Part shown: piece after piece, positions 7,373-14,784 of the stretch | How the letters are laid out: every line of letters begins with the position of its first letter | Numbering within the stretch: position 1 is the first letter of the stretch | From: CAIQOK01 sp043781315 | Lineage (GTDB): Bacteria > Verrucomicrobiota > Verrucomicrobiia > Limisphaerales > CAIQOK01 | Assembly: GCA_043781315.1 (NCBI GenBank) | Contig: JAYWBR010000135.1 | Span: 1-18,325, forward strand | Direction of reading: 5' to 3' | Length of the DNA: 18,325 nt | The notes under the pieces: model-generated | What the model saw: the letters and a program-made list of their open reading frames with translations, nothing else | Databases searched by the model: none | What the model was told of the DNA's origin: nothing | Made by a program: the position numbers and the translations under genes

Positions 7373-7990
7373 ATGCTCGGCGAACAAATCATCAAAGGCA
7401 TGGCGGTCACCGCCAAGAATTTTCTCGGCAGCTACGTCTCCGAGGAACGCCTGCCGACCATTCAATATCCCGAGGAGCGGCAGAAGCTGCCCGAAGCCAC
7501 GCGCCAGTTTCCGTTTCTGGTTTTTGATGGTGACGATCCGATGAAGGGGTTGCGCTGCGTCGCCTGTCAGATTTGCGAGAAGGAATGTCCGCCCAAGTGC
7601 ATCTACATCGTCAAGAGCAAGGACAAGCGCGTGGACTACAAGGGCCAGATGCAGCTTTATCCGGCCACATTCGACATTGATCTGTCCGTCTGCATGAGCT
7701 GCCAGATTTGCGTCGAGGTTTGCCCGTTTGAGGCGATCAAGATGGACACCGACTTCGAACTGAGCAACAGCGACCGTTTCGGCGGCTTGCTCGTGGACAA
7801 ACATCAACTCGCCAAGTCCAACGGGCATTACCGGAAAATTCATCCCACGGACGCCGCCATCTCCGACGCGGCCATGGCGGTGGAAGTCGCCAAAGCCCAG
7901 GCCAAGGCCAGAGCTGATGCCGAGACCAAGGCGAAAGCCGCCGCCGAAGCAAAAGCCAAAGCCGCTGCTCAACCCGCGCCTACGGCATGA
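7373..7990 (+). CDS. nuoI: NADH-quinone oxidoreductase subunit I (2x[4Fe-4S])
   Basis: A 205-residue 8Fe ferredoxin-type subunit carrying clusters N6a and N6b. Two full CxxCxxCxxxCP motifs are seen: C62, C65, C68, C72 (CVACQICEKECP) and C107, C110, C113, C117 (CMSCQICVEVCP). The core ends near residue 158; beyond it is a tail of about 45 residues made almost only of Ala, Lys, Glu and Gln (AKAQAKARADAETKAKAAAE), likely a helix or disordered extension. The ATG at 7373 gives the family N-terminus; an upstream in-frame start at 7274 would only translate the heptamer repeat. The stop overlaps the nuoH start (ATGA at 7987-7990). Its place before nuoH reverses the common H-I order. Confidence 0.96.
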   Translation: MLGEQIIKGMAVTAKNFLGSYVSEERLPTIQYPEERQKLPEATRQFPFLVFDGDDPMKGLRCVACQICEKECPPKCIYIVKSKDKRVDYKGQMQLYPATFDIDLSVCMSCQICVEVCPFEAIKMDTDFELSNSDRFGGLLVDKHQLAKSNGHYRKIHPTDAAISDAAMAVEVAKAQAKARADAETKAKAAAEAKAKAAAQPAPTA

Positions 7991-9165
7991 CGAACGACCT
8001 CGACCAAATCTTTGTCACGCTCAAGCACCTGCTGGTCGGCTTGGTGCCGGAACCATTTCAGCCCGTGGTCGCGGCGATCATTTCCATCGCGGCCATCATC
8101 GGGGTGTTTGCCTCGCTGTTTGCGGTTACGACCGTGCTCGAACGCAAAGGTCTGGGCCGGATTCAAAACCGCTACGGCCCCAACCGCGTCGGCCCGTTCG
8201 GTTTTCTCCAACCCGCCGCCGACGGCATCAAGGCGCTGATCAAGGAAGACCTCGTCCCGCGCAACGCCGACCAGATCGTTCACTACCTCGCGCCGCTCAC
8301 GCTCGTCGTGCCTTCGTTCCTCGTCTATTCCGTGCTGCCGATTGGTCGCAACATGGTGCTGACGGATTTCGACGCGGGCGTTTTATATTTCTTCGCCATC
8401 GGCGCGGGCACCGAGCTTTCGGTTTTCATGGCCGGCTGGTCGAGCCGCAACAAGTATTCGATGCTCGGCGCGATGCGGGCGATTGCGCAGATGATCAGCT
8501 ACGAAATTCCTCTGATCCTCTCCGCCGTCAGCGTCATCATGATCGTCGGCTCGCTCTCGACGGTGAAAATTGTCGAGGCGCAGACGGGCTTTCATTCGTG
8601 CGGCTTGGGCAACTGGTTTGTCTTCACGCCGTGGGGTTTTGCCGGGTTCGTTTTGTTCCTCATCTCAGCGGCGGCGGAAGCGAATCGTTCGCCGTTCGAT
8701 CTGCCCGAAGGTGAATCCGAAATCATCGCCGGTTACTACATCGAATACTCCGGCTTCAAGTTCGCGCTGTTCTTCCTCGGCGAATACATGGGCCTCTTCG
8801 CCATCTGCGGCATGGGCATCACGCTGTTCCTTGGTGGCTGGAACGCGCCGTTTGAATTCGTGAGTTTCGTTCCGTCCTACGCGTGGTTCTTCGCCAAGCT
8901 GCTCGGGTTGATCGCGCTGTTTATCTGGGTGCGCGGCACGCTGCCGCGTCTGCGCCAGGATCAGCTCATGAACTTCGCGTGGAAATTCATGCTGCCGATG
9001 GCGCTGCTGAACATCGTCACCGCCGCTGTCTGGCATTTCATGCCGTCAGGAATGGCGCGCTGGATCGTCTGCTCCCTCATGGTCGCCGGCCCGTATGTCA
9101 TGCTGGGCCGGGGCTTGACCGCCGGGAACAAAGTCAAGAAACGCACGTATCGCTATGCGGAGTGA
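7987..9165 (+). CDS. nuoH: NADH-quinone oxidoreductase subunit H
   Basis: A 392-residue membrane subunit with about eight or nine hydrophobic segments that links the quinone site to the proton pumps. Signatures include ERKGLGRIQNRYGPNRVGP at about 52-70, QPAADGIKALIKED, and the acidic loop AAAEANRSPFDLPEGESEI with YIEYSG, which lines the quinone entry. The start overlaps the nuoI stop by four bases. It is somewhat longer than typical NuoH (about 330-350 residues); the extra length appears in loops such as GFHSCGLGNWFVFTPWG. The next gene, nuoJ, is 152 bp away across a repeat-rich gap. Confidence 0.97.
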   Translation: MTNDLDQIFVTLKHLLVGLVPEPFQPVVAAIISIAAIIGVFASLFAVTTVLERKGLGRIQNRYGPNRVGPFGFLQPAADGIKALIKEDLVPRNADQIVHYLAPLTLVVPSFLVYSVLPIGRNMVLTDFDAGVLYFFAIGAGTELSVFMAGWSSRNKYSMLGAMRAIAQMISYEIPLILSAVSVIMIVGSLSTVKIVEAQTGFHSCGLGNWFVFTPWGFAGFVLFLISAAAEANRSPFDLPEGESEIIAGYYIEYSGFKFALFFLGEYMGLFAICGMGITLFLGGWNAPFEFVSFVPSYAWFFAKLLGLIALFIWVRGTLPRLRQDQLMNFAWKFMLPMALLNIVTAAVWHFMPSGMARWIVCSLMVAGPYVMLGRGLTAGNKVKKRTYRYAE

Positions 9166-9186
9166 TTGAAAGACACTGAGATTATG

Positions 9187-9269
9187 GCCGCAAAAGAACG
9201 CAGAGAACACAGAGATGAAAAACGGTTGAAGACTTTATTGTCTTTGTGTTCTCTGTGTTCTTTTGCGGC
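9187..9269. repeat. 29-bp inverted repeat between nuoH and nuoJ
   Basis: The left arm 9187-9215 (starting GCCGCAAAAGAAC, purine-rich) pairs with the right arm 9241-9269 (ending GTTCTTTTGCGGC) with two mismatches over 29 bases, around a 25-nt loop. Each arm contains a short loosely tandem AGAGAACAC-like motif. It begins 21 nt after the nuoH stop and would form a strong hairpin in the operon mRNA. Confidence 0.85.
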
Positions 9270-9280
9270 TATTGATTCTT

Positions 9281-9310
9281 ATCCGTGTCCATCCGTGACC
9301 ATCTGTGGTT
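9281..9310. repeat. Three 10-bp tandem units just before nuoJ
   Basis: ATCCGTGTCC, ATCCGTGACC and ATCTGTGGTT follow one another directly; the first two differ by one base and the third is more degenerate. They end 7 nt before the nuoJ ATG, so they form the whole ribosome-landing region, with only a weak GGA at 9311. Confidence 0.6.
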
Positions 9311-9317
9311 GGAAAAA

Positions 9318-9812
9318 ATGAATCCTGTTTTCGCCATCATCGCAACGCTGACCATCGCCGCCGCCGTGGCCGCGATCAGCCTGCGCAACCTCGTGCATTG
9401 CGCGCTGGCCTTGGTGGTGACGTTCCTTGGCCTGGCCGCCGCGTATTTGCAGCTCAACGCCCAGTTCGTCGGCTTCGCGCAGATTCTGGTTTACGTCGGC
9501 GCGGTCGCCATTCTGATTGTCTTCGCCATTCTCCTGACGCGCAGCAGCGATACGCCGCAGCAAAGCATCGTGTCCAAGGGCTGGCTTTCCGGCGTCGCGG
9601 TCACCGTGGCTGTGCTCGGCGTGCTCGTCTGGGCCATCAACCATAGTGCTATGATGAAGCCCGGCATACCGGCGCAACCCGAAGTCACCGTGAAACAAAT
9701 CGGCAACGCGCTGATGACCCAATACGTGCTGCCGCTGGAAGTCATCGGTCTGCTGCTGACGGCGGCGCTGATTGGCGCGGTGATCATCGCGATGAAGGAC
9801 GAACAGAAATGA
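9318..9812 (+). CDS. nuoJ: NADH-quinone oxidoreductase subunit J
   Basis: A 164-residue membrane subunit with five hydrophobic segments, the usual NuoJ layout. Diagnostic parts are ALALVVTFLGLAAAYLQLNA followed by QFVGFAQILVYVGAVAILIV, containing the helix next to the quinone site. The ATG at 9318 gives the family N-terminus (NPVFAIIATLTI); an upstream in-frame ATG at 9285 lies in the 10-bp repeat and is rejected. It stands alone between two repeat-filled gaps rather than overlapping its neighbours. Confidence 0.95.
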   Translation: MNPVFAIIATLTIAAAVAAISLRNLVHCALALVVTFLGLAAAYLQLNAQFVGFAQILVYVGAVAILIVFAILLTRSSDTPQQSIVSKGWLSGVAVTVAVLGVLVWAINHSAMMKPGIPAQPEVTVKQIGNALMTQYVLPLEVIGLLLTAALIGAVIIAMKDEQK

Positions 9813-9814
9813 AA

Positions 9815-9942
<128 letters not shown>

Positions 9943-9951
9943 GTTTGCCCA

Positions 9952-10263
9952 ATGACTCCACTCGCCGGCTATCTCATCCTGGCCGCCTTCCTGTTCGCCA
10001 TCGGCCTGGCCGGTGCGCTGACGCGGCGCAACGCCATCCTCGTCCTCATCGGCATCGAACTCATGCTCAACGCGGCGAACCTGAACTTCATCGCCTTCTG
10101 GCGCTTCAGCGAACACCCGGAGGCGCTCACTGGAATCATGTTCGTGATTTTCTCGATTGGTGTCGCCGCAGCCGAAGCGGCGGTCGGCCTCGCGCTCATC
10201 ATCGCGATTTACCGGCATTACAAGACGACCAACGTGGACGAGGTGGATTCGCTCAAAGGATGA
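9952..10263 (+). CDS. nuoK: NADH-quinone oxidoreductase subunit K
   Basis: A 103-residue membrane subunit with three helices, the standard NuoK size. The two buried acidic residues of the proton path are present: E36 in LIGIELMLNAANLNF and E75 in VAAAEAAVGLAL. The ATG at 9952 with GGAGG eight bases upstream fixes the start; a longer open frame begins within the repeat at 9886 but translates repeat units only. In most operons nuoL follows directly. Here a repeat, a decayed nuoL 5' fragment and a toxin-antitoxin pair intervene. Confidence 0.96.
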   Translation: MTPLAGYLILAAFLFAIGLAGALTRRNAILVLIGIELMLNAANLNFIAFWRFSEHPEALTGIMFVIFSIGVAAAEAAVGLALIIAIYRHYKTTNVDEVDSLKG

Positions 10264-10270
10264 AAAGTTC

Positions 10271-10323
10271 AACGCAAAGACGCAAAGAGAAATCACAACC
10301 TTGCGCCTTTGCGCCTTTGCGTT
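10271..10323. repeat. Inverted 8-bp tandem repeat after nuoK
   Basis: Two ACGCAAAG octamers on the left (within 10271-10287) pair with CTTTGCGC-CTTTGCGT on the right (10307-10323), 17 bp with one mismatch around a 19-nt loop. A partial third unit (CTTGCGC) precedes the right arm. It lies 7 nt after the nuoK stop and 10 nt before the ATG of the nuoL fragment. Confidence 0.8.
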
Positions 10324-10333
10324 AAAAATCAAA

Positions 10334-10462
10334 ATGGATTGGATCGTAAAAAACCTCTGGCTGATTCCCGCGCTGCCGATTTTGCAGGCGGGGTCGAGCG
10401 CGTTGGCACCGCAGGAAAATATTGCGGGCAAGCTAGGACATGATTACACTTTTGCCGTATGA
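10334..10462 (+). pseudogene. Duplicated 5' fragment of nuoL, now a 42-codon leader frame
   Basis: The first 81 bases (10334-10414) match the start of the intact nuoL (11080-11160) at 68 of 81 positions without gaps. The peptide MDWIVKNLWLIPALPILQAG corresponds to MPWIVQNLWLILALPILAAG. After CCGCAG the similarity stops and the frame runs on for 15 unrelated codons to a TGA at 10460-10462. That stop overlaps the antitoxin start (ATGA at 10459-10462). So the fragment is a relic of nuoL left upstream of the toxin-antitoxin insertion. If translated it would yield a small hydrophobic peptide and could couple antitoxin translation to the operon. Confidence 0.8.
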
Positions 10463-10470
10463 GTCATACG
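10456..10470. promoter_or_regulatory. Palindrome over the antitoxin start, candidate operator
   Basis: CGTATGAGTCATACG is a perfect 7+1+7 palindrome covering the antitoxin ATG (10459-10461). Ribbon-helix-helix antitoxins usually bind short palindromes at their own promoter, so this is a plausible autoregulatory site. A promoter of its own could lie in the more AT-rich bases 10415-10455, but I see no good -35/-10 pair there. Confidence 0.4.
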
Positions 10471-10674
10471 ATCACAATCCGTCTTAACAAGAGCCTGGCA
10501 GACTGGTTGTCGGAGACCGCCAAACGCACGGGCGTACCGCAGGGCAAGCTGGTGCGGGATCAGTTGGAGAAGGCCAAAGCCGGCGCAGGCAGCCGTCCGT
10601 ACATGCGGTGGGCGGGTTGCGTCAAGGACGCGCCGAAAGATTTGTCCATGCGGAAGGGGTTTTCGCGGAAATGA
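10459..10674 (+). CDS. Ribbon-helix-helix (CopG-like) antitoxin
   Basis: A 71-residue protein with the ribbon-helix-helix DNA-binding fold at its N-terminus: a beta strand TITIRLNKS (about 4-12), helix 1 LADWLSETAKRTG (13-25) and helix 2 PQGKLVRDQLEKAKA (27-41). The remaining 30 residues (RPYMRWAGCVKDAPKDLSMR) resemble the flexible toxin-binding tails of VapB-type antitoxins. It should bind and neutralise the PIN toxin encoded next and repress its own transcription. Its start overlaps the stop of the nuoL fragment and its stop overlaps the toxin start (ATGA at 10671-10674). The exact family within RHH proteins is not certain. Confidence 0.85.
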   Translation: MSHTITIRLNKSLADWLSETAKRTGVPQGKLVRDQLEKAKAGAGSRPYMRWAGCVKDAPKDLSMRKGFSRK

Positions 10675-11078
10675 AGGCCATCGCCGACACCGGGTTCGTC
10701 GTCGCCTTCTGCAACCGGCGTGATTTGCATCACGACTGGGCGCTGGGCCTGGAACGCCAGTTCACCGGCCCGCTGCTGACGTGCGAAGCCGTGCTGGCCG
10801 AGGCCGCCTTTCATCTGGGCGACGCCCGCATCGTGCTGGGTTTGCTGGAAGATCAGTTCGTCACGCTGGCGTTCGATGTGAACGACCACATCCCGCACCT
10901 GGCGGAACTGGCCGAGCGTTATGCCGACCGCACCCCCGATTTTGCCGACTTGTGCCTGGTTCGCATGAGTGAATTGAATCCCGGCCACACGATCCTCACG
11001 ACTGATCGCGCGGATTTTCGGGTCTATCGCCGCAACAAGCGCGAAACCATTCCGCTGATTTGTCCGCCTGAAAAATAA
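10671..11078 (+). CDS. PIN-domain toxin (VapC-like ribonuclease)
   Basis: A 135-residue PIN-domain protein, the usual VapC length. The metal-binding acidic residues are in place: D6 in KAIADTGFVVAF, E44 in TCEAVLAEAAF, D93 in PDFADLCLVRMSE and D112 in ILTTDRADFRVYR. Such toxins cut specific RNAs, often tRNA or rRNA, when the antitoxin is degraded. All four acids are present, so it looks active. The ATG at 10671 overlaps the antitoxin stop; an upstream in-frame start would sit inside the antitoxin. The stop is one base before the nuoL ATG, so toxin and respiratory subunit are probably on one transcript. The substrate cannot be told from the sequence. Confidence 0.9.
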   Translation: MKAIADTGFVVAFCNRRDLHHDWALGLERQFTGPLLTCEAVLAEAAFHLGDARIVLGLLEDQFVTLAFDVNDHIPHLAELAERYADRTPDFADLCLVRMSELNPGHTILTTDRADFRVYRRNKRETIPLICPPEK

Positions 11079-11079
11079 A

Positions 11080-13203
11080 ATGCCCTGGATCGTTCAAAAC
11101 CTCTGGCTGATTCTCGCGCTGCCGATTCTGGCGGCGGGGTTGAGCGCGCTGACGCCGCAGCGTTATCGCAAGTTCTCCGCGACGCTTGCCATTGGCTCGA
11201 TGGTGTGCGCGTTCCTGCTCTCGCTCGTTGCGTTTGCCCACACACTCGGTCATCACGGCGAAGAGGCGCGGCAGGTTTTTAATTTCCCCTGGTTCCAGTT
11301 CGGCAGCGAATGGGTGAAGCTCGGCTGGGTGCTGGACCCGCTCACAGCGGTGATGCTCGTGATGGTCACGTTCGTCGGCACGTTGATCTTTATCTACAGC
11401 GTCGGCTACATGGCGCACGACGATAACTTCACGCGCTTCTTCACGTTCCTCGCGCTGTTCGCCGGCGGAATGCTGGGCGTCATCATCGCAAACAGTCTGC
11501 TGCTCCTGTTCATGAGCTGGGAGATTGTCGGTCTCACGTCGTATCTGCTCATTGGTTTCTGGTATCACAAACCCAGCGCGGCGGCGGCGGCGAAGAAGGC
11601 GTTCATCACCACGCGCATCGGCGATGTGGCTTTCCTGCTCGGCATCGTCTGGCTCTACTCGCAAACCGGCACGCTGCTGTTCTACGACGACGGTCACGGT
11701 TGCATGGAACAATCCGCGCTCGCCAAAATGGTTGTGCAAACCACCGGCGTTGGTATGGCGGTTTCAACGGCGATCGGTCTGCTGATTTTCTGCGGCGCGG
11801 TGGGCAAGTCCGGCCAAGTGCCGTTGCACGTTTGGTTGCCGGATGCGATGGAAGGCCCGACGCCGGTGAGCGCGCTCATCCACGCGGCGACGATGGTGGC
11901 GGCGGGCGTGTTTCTCGTGGCGCGGGTTTATCCGTTGATGAGCATGAGTTCGTTTGTCACGGTTAGCGGTGTGATTCCACCTCCGCCGGTGACTTTGCAA
12001 GTGATCACTTGGATTGGTGCGATCACCGCCGTCTTCGCCGCGTCCATCGCCGTTGCGCAAAATGACATCAAGCGCATCCTCGCTTACTCCACGGTTTCGC
12101 AACTCGGCTACATGATGATGGGGTTGGGCGTCGGTGGCGTGGCGGTGGGCATGTTTCATCTCATCACGCACGCGTTTTTCAAGGCGCTGCTGTTCATGGG
12201 CGCTGGCTCGGTGATTCACGGCTGCCACGAGGAACAGGACATCCGGAACATGGGCGGCCTACGCAAGTTCATGCCCGTGACCTTCGCGACCTACGCCGTC
12301 GGGATGTTGGCGCTGTGCGGATTCCCGCTGTTCTTCTCCGGTTTCTGGAGCAAGGACGAAATCCTCCACGCCGCGCATGGTTGGAGCGTTTCGCAAATTC
12401 CGTTTTACCTCGGCTGCTTCGGCGCTTTGCTCACGGCGTTTTACATGACCCGGCAGGTGGCGCTGGTGTTCTTTGGTAAAAATCGTAGCGGCGTTCGGCA
12501 GAACGTCGGTGACTCTCACGCGCATGGAAAAGGGCAGCCGCTTTTTGCCGAAAGCAGCCACGCACATACGCCGCACGAATCGCCGCTGGTGATGACCGCG
12601 CCACTCATGATTCTCGCGTTCTTCGCCATCGCGCTCGGGATTATTGGCACACCGGCATGGCCTTGGTTTCATTCGTTCCTGGGTGGACATCATGCTGAAT
12701 TCGACCTCAGCAATTTTTCCGAAGGCGGCGTGATTCCGCTGATGTTGCTCTCCTCCGTGATCGTCATCAGCAGCATGGTGCTCGGTTGGTGGCTTTACGG
12801 TCGCAAGCCGATTCAAAAAGCCAGCGAGGTTGACGTTCTCGAAAAGGCGCGCCCTGACATTTACGGGTTGCTCGCGAACAAGTTCTACATTGATGAGCTT
12901 TACGAGATCACCATCATCCGCTTCAACGTGTGGTTCGCCCGCGTTTGCGATTTCCTCGACACCTGGATTTGGGGCCGCGTGGTGATGTTCGTTTCTCTAC
13001 TTACGGTTGGCCTGGGCTGGGTGAACGATGCGTTGGACAAGTTCGTGCTCAATCTTGGTTTCGATCAGGGCTGCGAAGGTGTTTCACGCAGCGGCGGGTT
13101 TATGTCGCGTCTCCAGGACGGGCAGGTGCAAAATTATCTCCGCCTCCTCGGCCTTGCGCTCACCGTGCTGGTGCTGTTCTTGATTTGGGGAGGTGCCAAA
13201 TGA
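11080..13203 (+). CDS. nuoL: NADH-quinone oxidoreductase subunit L, long form
   Basis: A 707-residue antiporter-like subunit at the far end of the membrane arm, longer than the roughly 610-660 usual for NuoL. The proton-path residues are present: E148 in LFMSWEIVGLTSY, K243 in AVGKSGQVPLHVWLPDAMEG and K425 in GFWSKDEIL. The C-terminal region from NKFYIDELY (600-608) to LQDGQVQNYL (679-688) holds the lateral helix. It is about 25-30 residues longer than in E. coli NuoL as I remember it, consistent with spanning a fourth antiporter subunit. A hydrophilic insertion at about 468-505 includes His-rich sequence and a stretch (469-477) encoded by part of a palindromic repeat. The ATG at 11080 is one base after the toxin stop; its 5' end is duplicated at 10334. 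Confidence 0.96.
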   Translation: MPWIVQNLWLILALPILAAGLSALTPQRYRKFSATLAIGSMVCAFLLSLVAFAHTLGHHGEEARQVFNFPWFQFGSEWVKLGWVLDPLTAVMLVMVTFVGTLIFIYSVGYMAHDDNFTRFFTFLALFAGGMLGVIIANSLLLLFMSWEIVGLTSYLLIGFWYHKPSAAAAAKKAFITTRIGDVAFLLGIVWLYSQTGTLLFYDDGHGCMEQSALAKMVVQTTGVGMAVSTAIGLLIFCGAVGKSGQVPLHVWLPDAMEGPTPVSALIHAATMVAAGVFLVARVYPLMSMSSFVTVSGVIPPPPVTLQVITWIGAITAVFAASIAVAQNDIKRILAYSTVSQLGYMMMGLGVGGVAVGMFHLITHAFFKALLFMGAGSVIHGCHEEQDIRNMGGLRKFMPVTFATYAVGMLALCGFPLFFSGFWSKDEILHAAHGWSVSQIPFYLGCFGALLTAFYMTRQVALVFFGKNRSGVRQNVGDSHAHGKGQPLFAESSHAHTPHESPLVMTAPLMILAFFAIALGIIGTPAWPWFHSFLGGHHAEFDLSNFSEGGVIPLMLLSSVIVISSMVLGWWLYGRKPIQKASEVDVLEKARPDIYGLLANKFYIDELYEITIIRFNVWFARVCDFLDTWIWGRVVMFVSLLTVGLGWVNDALDKFVLNLGFDQGCEGVSRSGGFMSRLQDGQVQNYLRLLGLALTVLVLFLIWGGAK
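12485..12509 (+). repeat. Half copy of the GTAGCGGCG palindrome inside nuoL
   Basis: GTAGCGGCGTTCGGCAGAAC followed by GTCGG closely matches the left arm of the perfect palindrome at 2777-2802, with one base missing and a few changes. It is read in frame within nuoL and encodes about RSGVRQNVG (residues 469-477) in a variable loop. No matching right arm follows. Resemblance by chance is possible but unlikely over about 20 matching bases. Confidence 0.55.
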
Positions 13204-14783
13204 GCAGCTTGCCGCTACTAACCCTGCTGACGTTCTTACCGCTTATCGGTGGCTTGATCGTGATCGGCTTGGGCGAACAAAAGAAACTTGCCCGCGCAAT
13301 GGCTTTTGCCGTCAGCCTCCTCTCGCTCGCGCTGACGTTCGTGCTTTGGAAGAATTTCAACGCCGCTTCCGGTGAACTCCAGTTCGTGGAACGCCATGCT
13401 TGGATTCCCTCGCTCGGAGCCAACTATTTTCTCGGCGTGGATGGGCTGGGACTGCTCATGGTGTTGCTCACCGCGATCGTGGTGCCGATGGCGCTGCTGG
13501 CGGCTTGGAAGATGACGGACCGCACATCGCTCTACTTCTCGCTCATCCTGTTCCTGCAAGCGGGCTTGTTCGGCACGTTCACGGCGCTGAACTTTTTCCA
13601 CTGGTTCATTTTCTGGGAGCTGAGTTTGATCCCGGCCTTCTTCCTCGTGCGGCTGTGGGGCGGGCCGCAGCGCGCCGCCGCTTCAACGCAGTTCTTCATC
13701 TACACCATGGTCGGCAGCGTGGCGATGCTGCTGTCGTTCCTGGCGATTTTTCTCGCGGCGAGCAAACCGGGACAGCCGTGCGTCATGGATTTTCCCGCGC
13801 TGGCAACCATGGCCGGCAACGGTGAAATCACCCACGCACTCTCGACCAATTTCGCCTGGAAGCTTTTCGGCCACGCCTTTACCGCGCATCAAATGTGTGG
13901 GTTGATCTTTGGCGGCGTGCTGCTTGGCTTCGCGGTGAAAGTGCCGTTGATGCCGTTCCACACCTGGCTGCCCGCGACGTATGCCGAAGCGCCGTCCTCC
14001 ACGACGATGCTGCTCACCGGCGTGATGTCGAAGATGGGTGTGTATGGTTTCCTGCGCATCCTGCTGCCGATTTTCCCGGAGCAAATGTACTGGCTGCGCA
14101 CGCCGTTGCTCGTACTCGCGGTCATCACGATTGTGTTCTCAGCCTGCGCCGCGTTCGCGCAAAAGGATTTGAAACGCATCCTCGCCTACTCGTCCATCAA
14201 CCATCTCGGTTACTGCCTGCTCGCGGTGTTCGCGGTGGCGACGGCGGGCGAAAATGTGCTCGCTCCGGCGGTGGAAAAAGCCGCCGCGCTCAACGGCGCG
14301 TTGCTGCAAATGTTCAATCACGGTCTCACGGCGGCAATGTTGTTCTGGTTCGTCGCCCTGCTTGAACAACGCAGCGACGGCTTGCGCGGGTTGAATGACT
14401 TCGGCGGGCTGCGCAAAGTCGCGCCGGTGTTCTGCGGATTGATGGGCATCGCGCTGTTCTCGTCGCTCGGGTTGCCGGGATTGAATGGCTTCATCGGCGA
14501 ATTCCTCATCTTCAAAGGCGCTTTCCCGCTCGCGCCATGGGCGGCGGCGCTGTCGGTGATTGGTATTTTGGTCACGGCCATTTTCATCCTCACGATTCTG
14601 CAACGCGTCTTTAACGGGCCGCTGAACGAGACGTGGGCGAAGTTCCCCGACCTGACGCTGGCCGAACGCGCGCTGGTGGCGCTGCCCATCGCGCTGATGT
14701 TCGTGCTGGGGCTGTGGCCGCAACTGGTGCTGGGCGTCATCAACAGCACGGTGGTGCGGCTGGTGGAGCAATTGAAATTTTAA
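13200..14783 (+). CDS. nuoM: NADH-quinone oxidoreductase subunit M (first copy)
   Basis: A 527-residue antiporter-like proton pump of the membrane arm with about 14 hydrophobic segments. All key charged residues are present: E140 in FIFWELSLIPAFF, K247 in GFAVKVPLMPFHTWLP, K278 in GVMSKMGVYG, and E434 in LPGLNGFIGEFLIF. The start overlaps the nuoL stop (ATGA at 13200-13203) and is preceded by GGAGGT at 13189-13194, six bases upstream. The same frame is open earlier within nuoL, but that part is not NuoM. This copy looks like a standard NuoM. A second NuoM follows after one base. Confidence 0.96.
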   Translation: MSSLPLLTLLTFLPLIGGLIVIGLGEQKKLARAMAFAVSLLSLALTFVLWKNFNAASGELQFVERHAWIPSLGANYFLGVDGLGLLMVLLTAIVVPMALLAAWKMTDRTSLYFSLILFLQAGLFGTFTALNFFHWFIFWELSLIPAFFLVRLWGGPQRAAASTQFFIYTMVGSVAMLLSFLAIFLAASKPGQPCVMDFPALATMAGNGEITHALSTNFAWKLFGHAFTAHQMCGLIFGGVLLGFAVKVPLMPFHTWLPATYAEAPSSTTMLLTGVMSKMGVYGFLRILLPIFPEQMYWLRTPLLVLAVITIVFSACAAFAQKDLKRILAYSSINHLGYCLLAVFAVATAGENVLAPAVEKAAALNGALLQMFNHGLTAAMLFWFVALLEQRSDGLRGLNDFGGLRKVAPVFCGLMGIALFSSLGLPGLNGFIGEFLIFKGAFPLAPWAAALSVIGILVTAIFILTILQRVFNGPLNETWAKFPDLTLAERALVALPIALMFVLGLWPQLVLGVINSTVVRLVEQLKF

Positions 14784-14784
14784 A

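Noticed and set aside
6017..7972. A 651-codon open frame on the minus strand, antisense to nuoD and nuoI
   Set aside because: Its length comes from the codon bias of the GC-rich genes opposite it. The translation is rich in His, Arg and Gln with no recognisable domain, and the plus strand holds certain genes.
12930..13199. A 90-residue N-terminal extension of NuoM
   Set aside because: It overlaps the end of nuoL in another frame. The ATG at 13200 has GGAGGT upstream and begins the conserved sequence.
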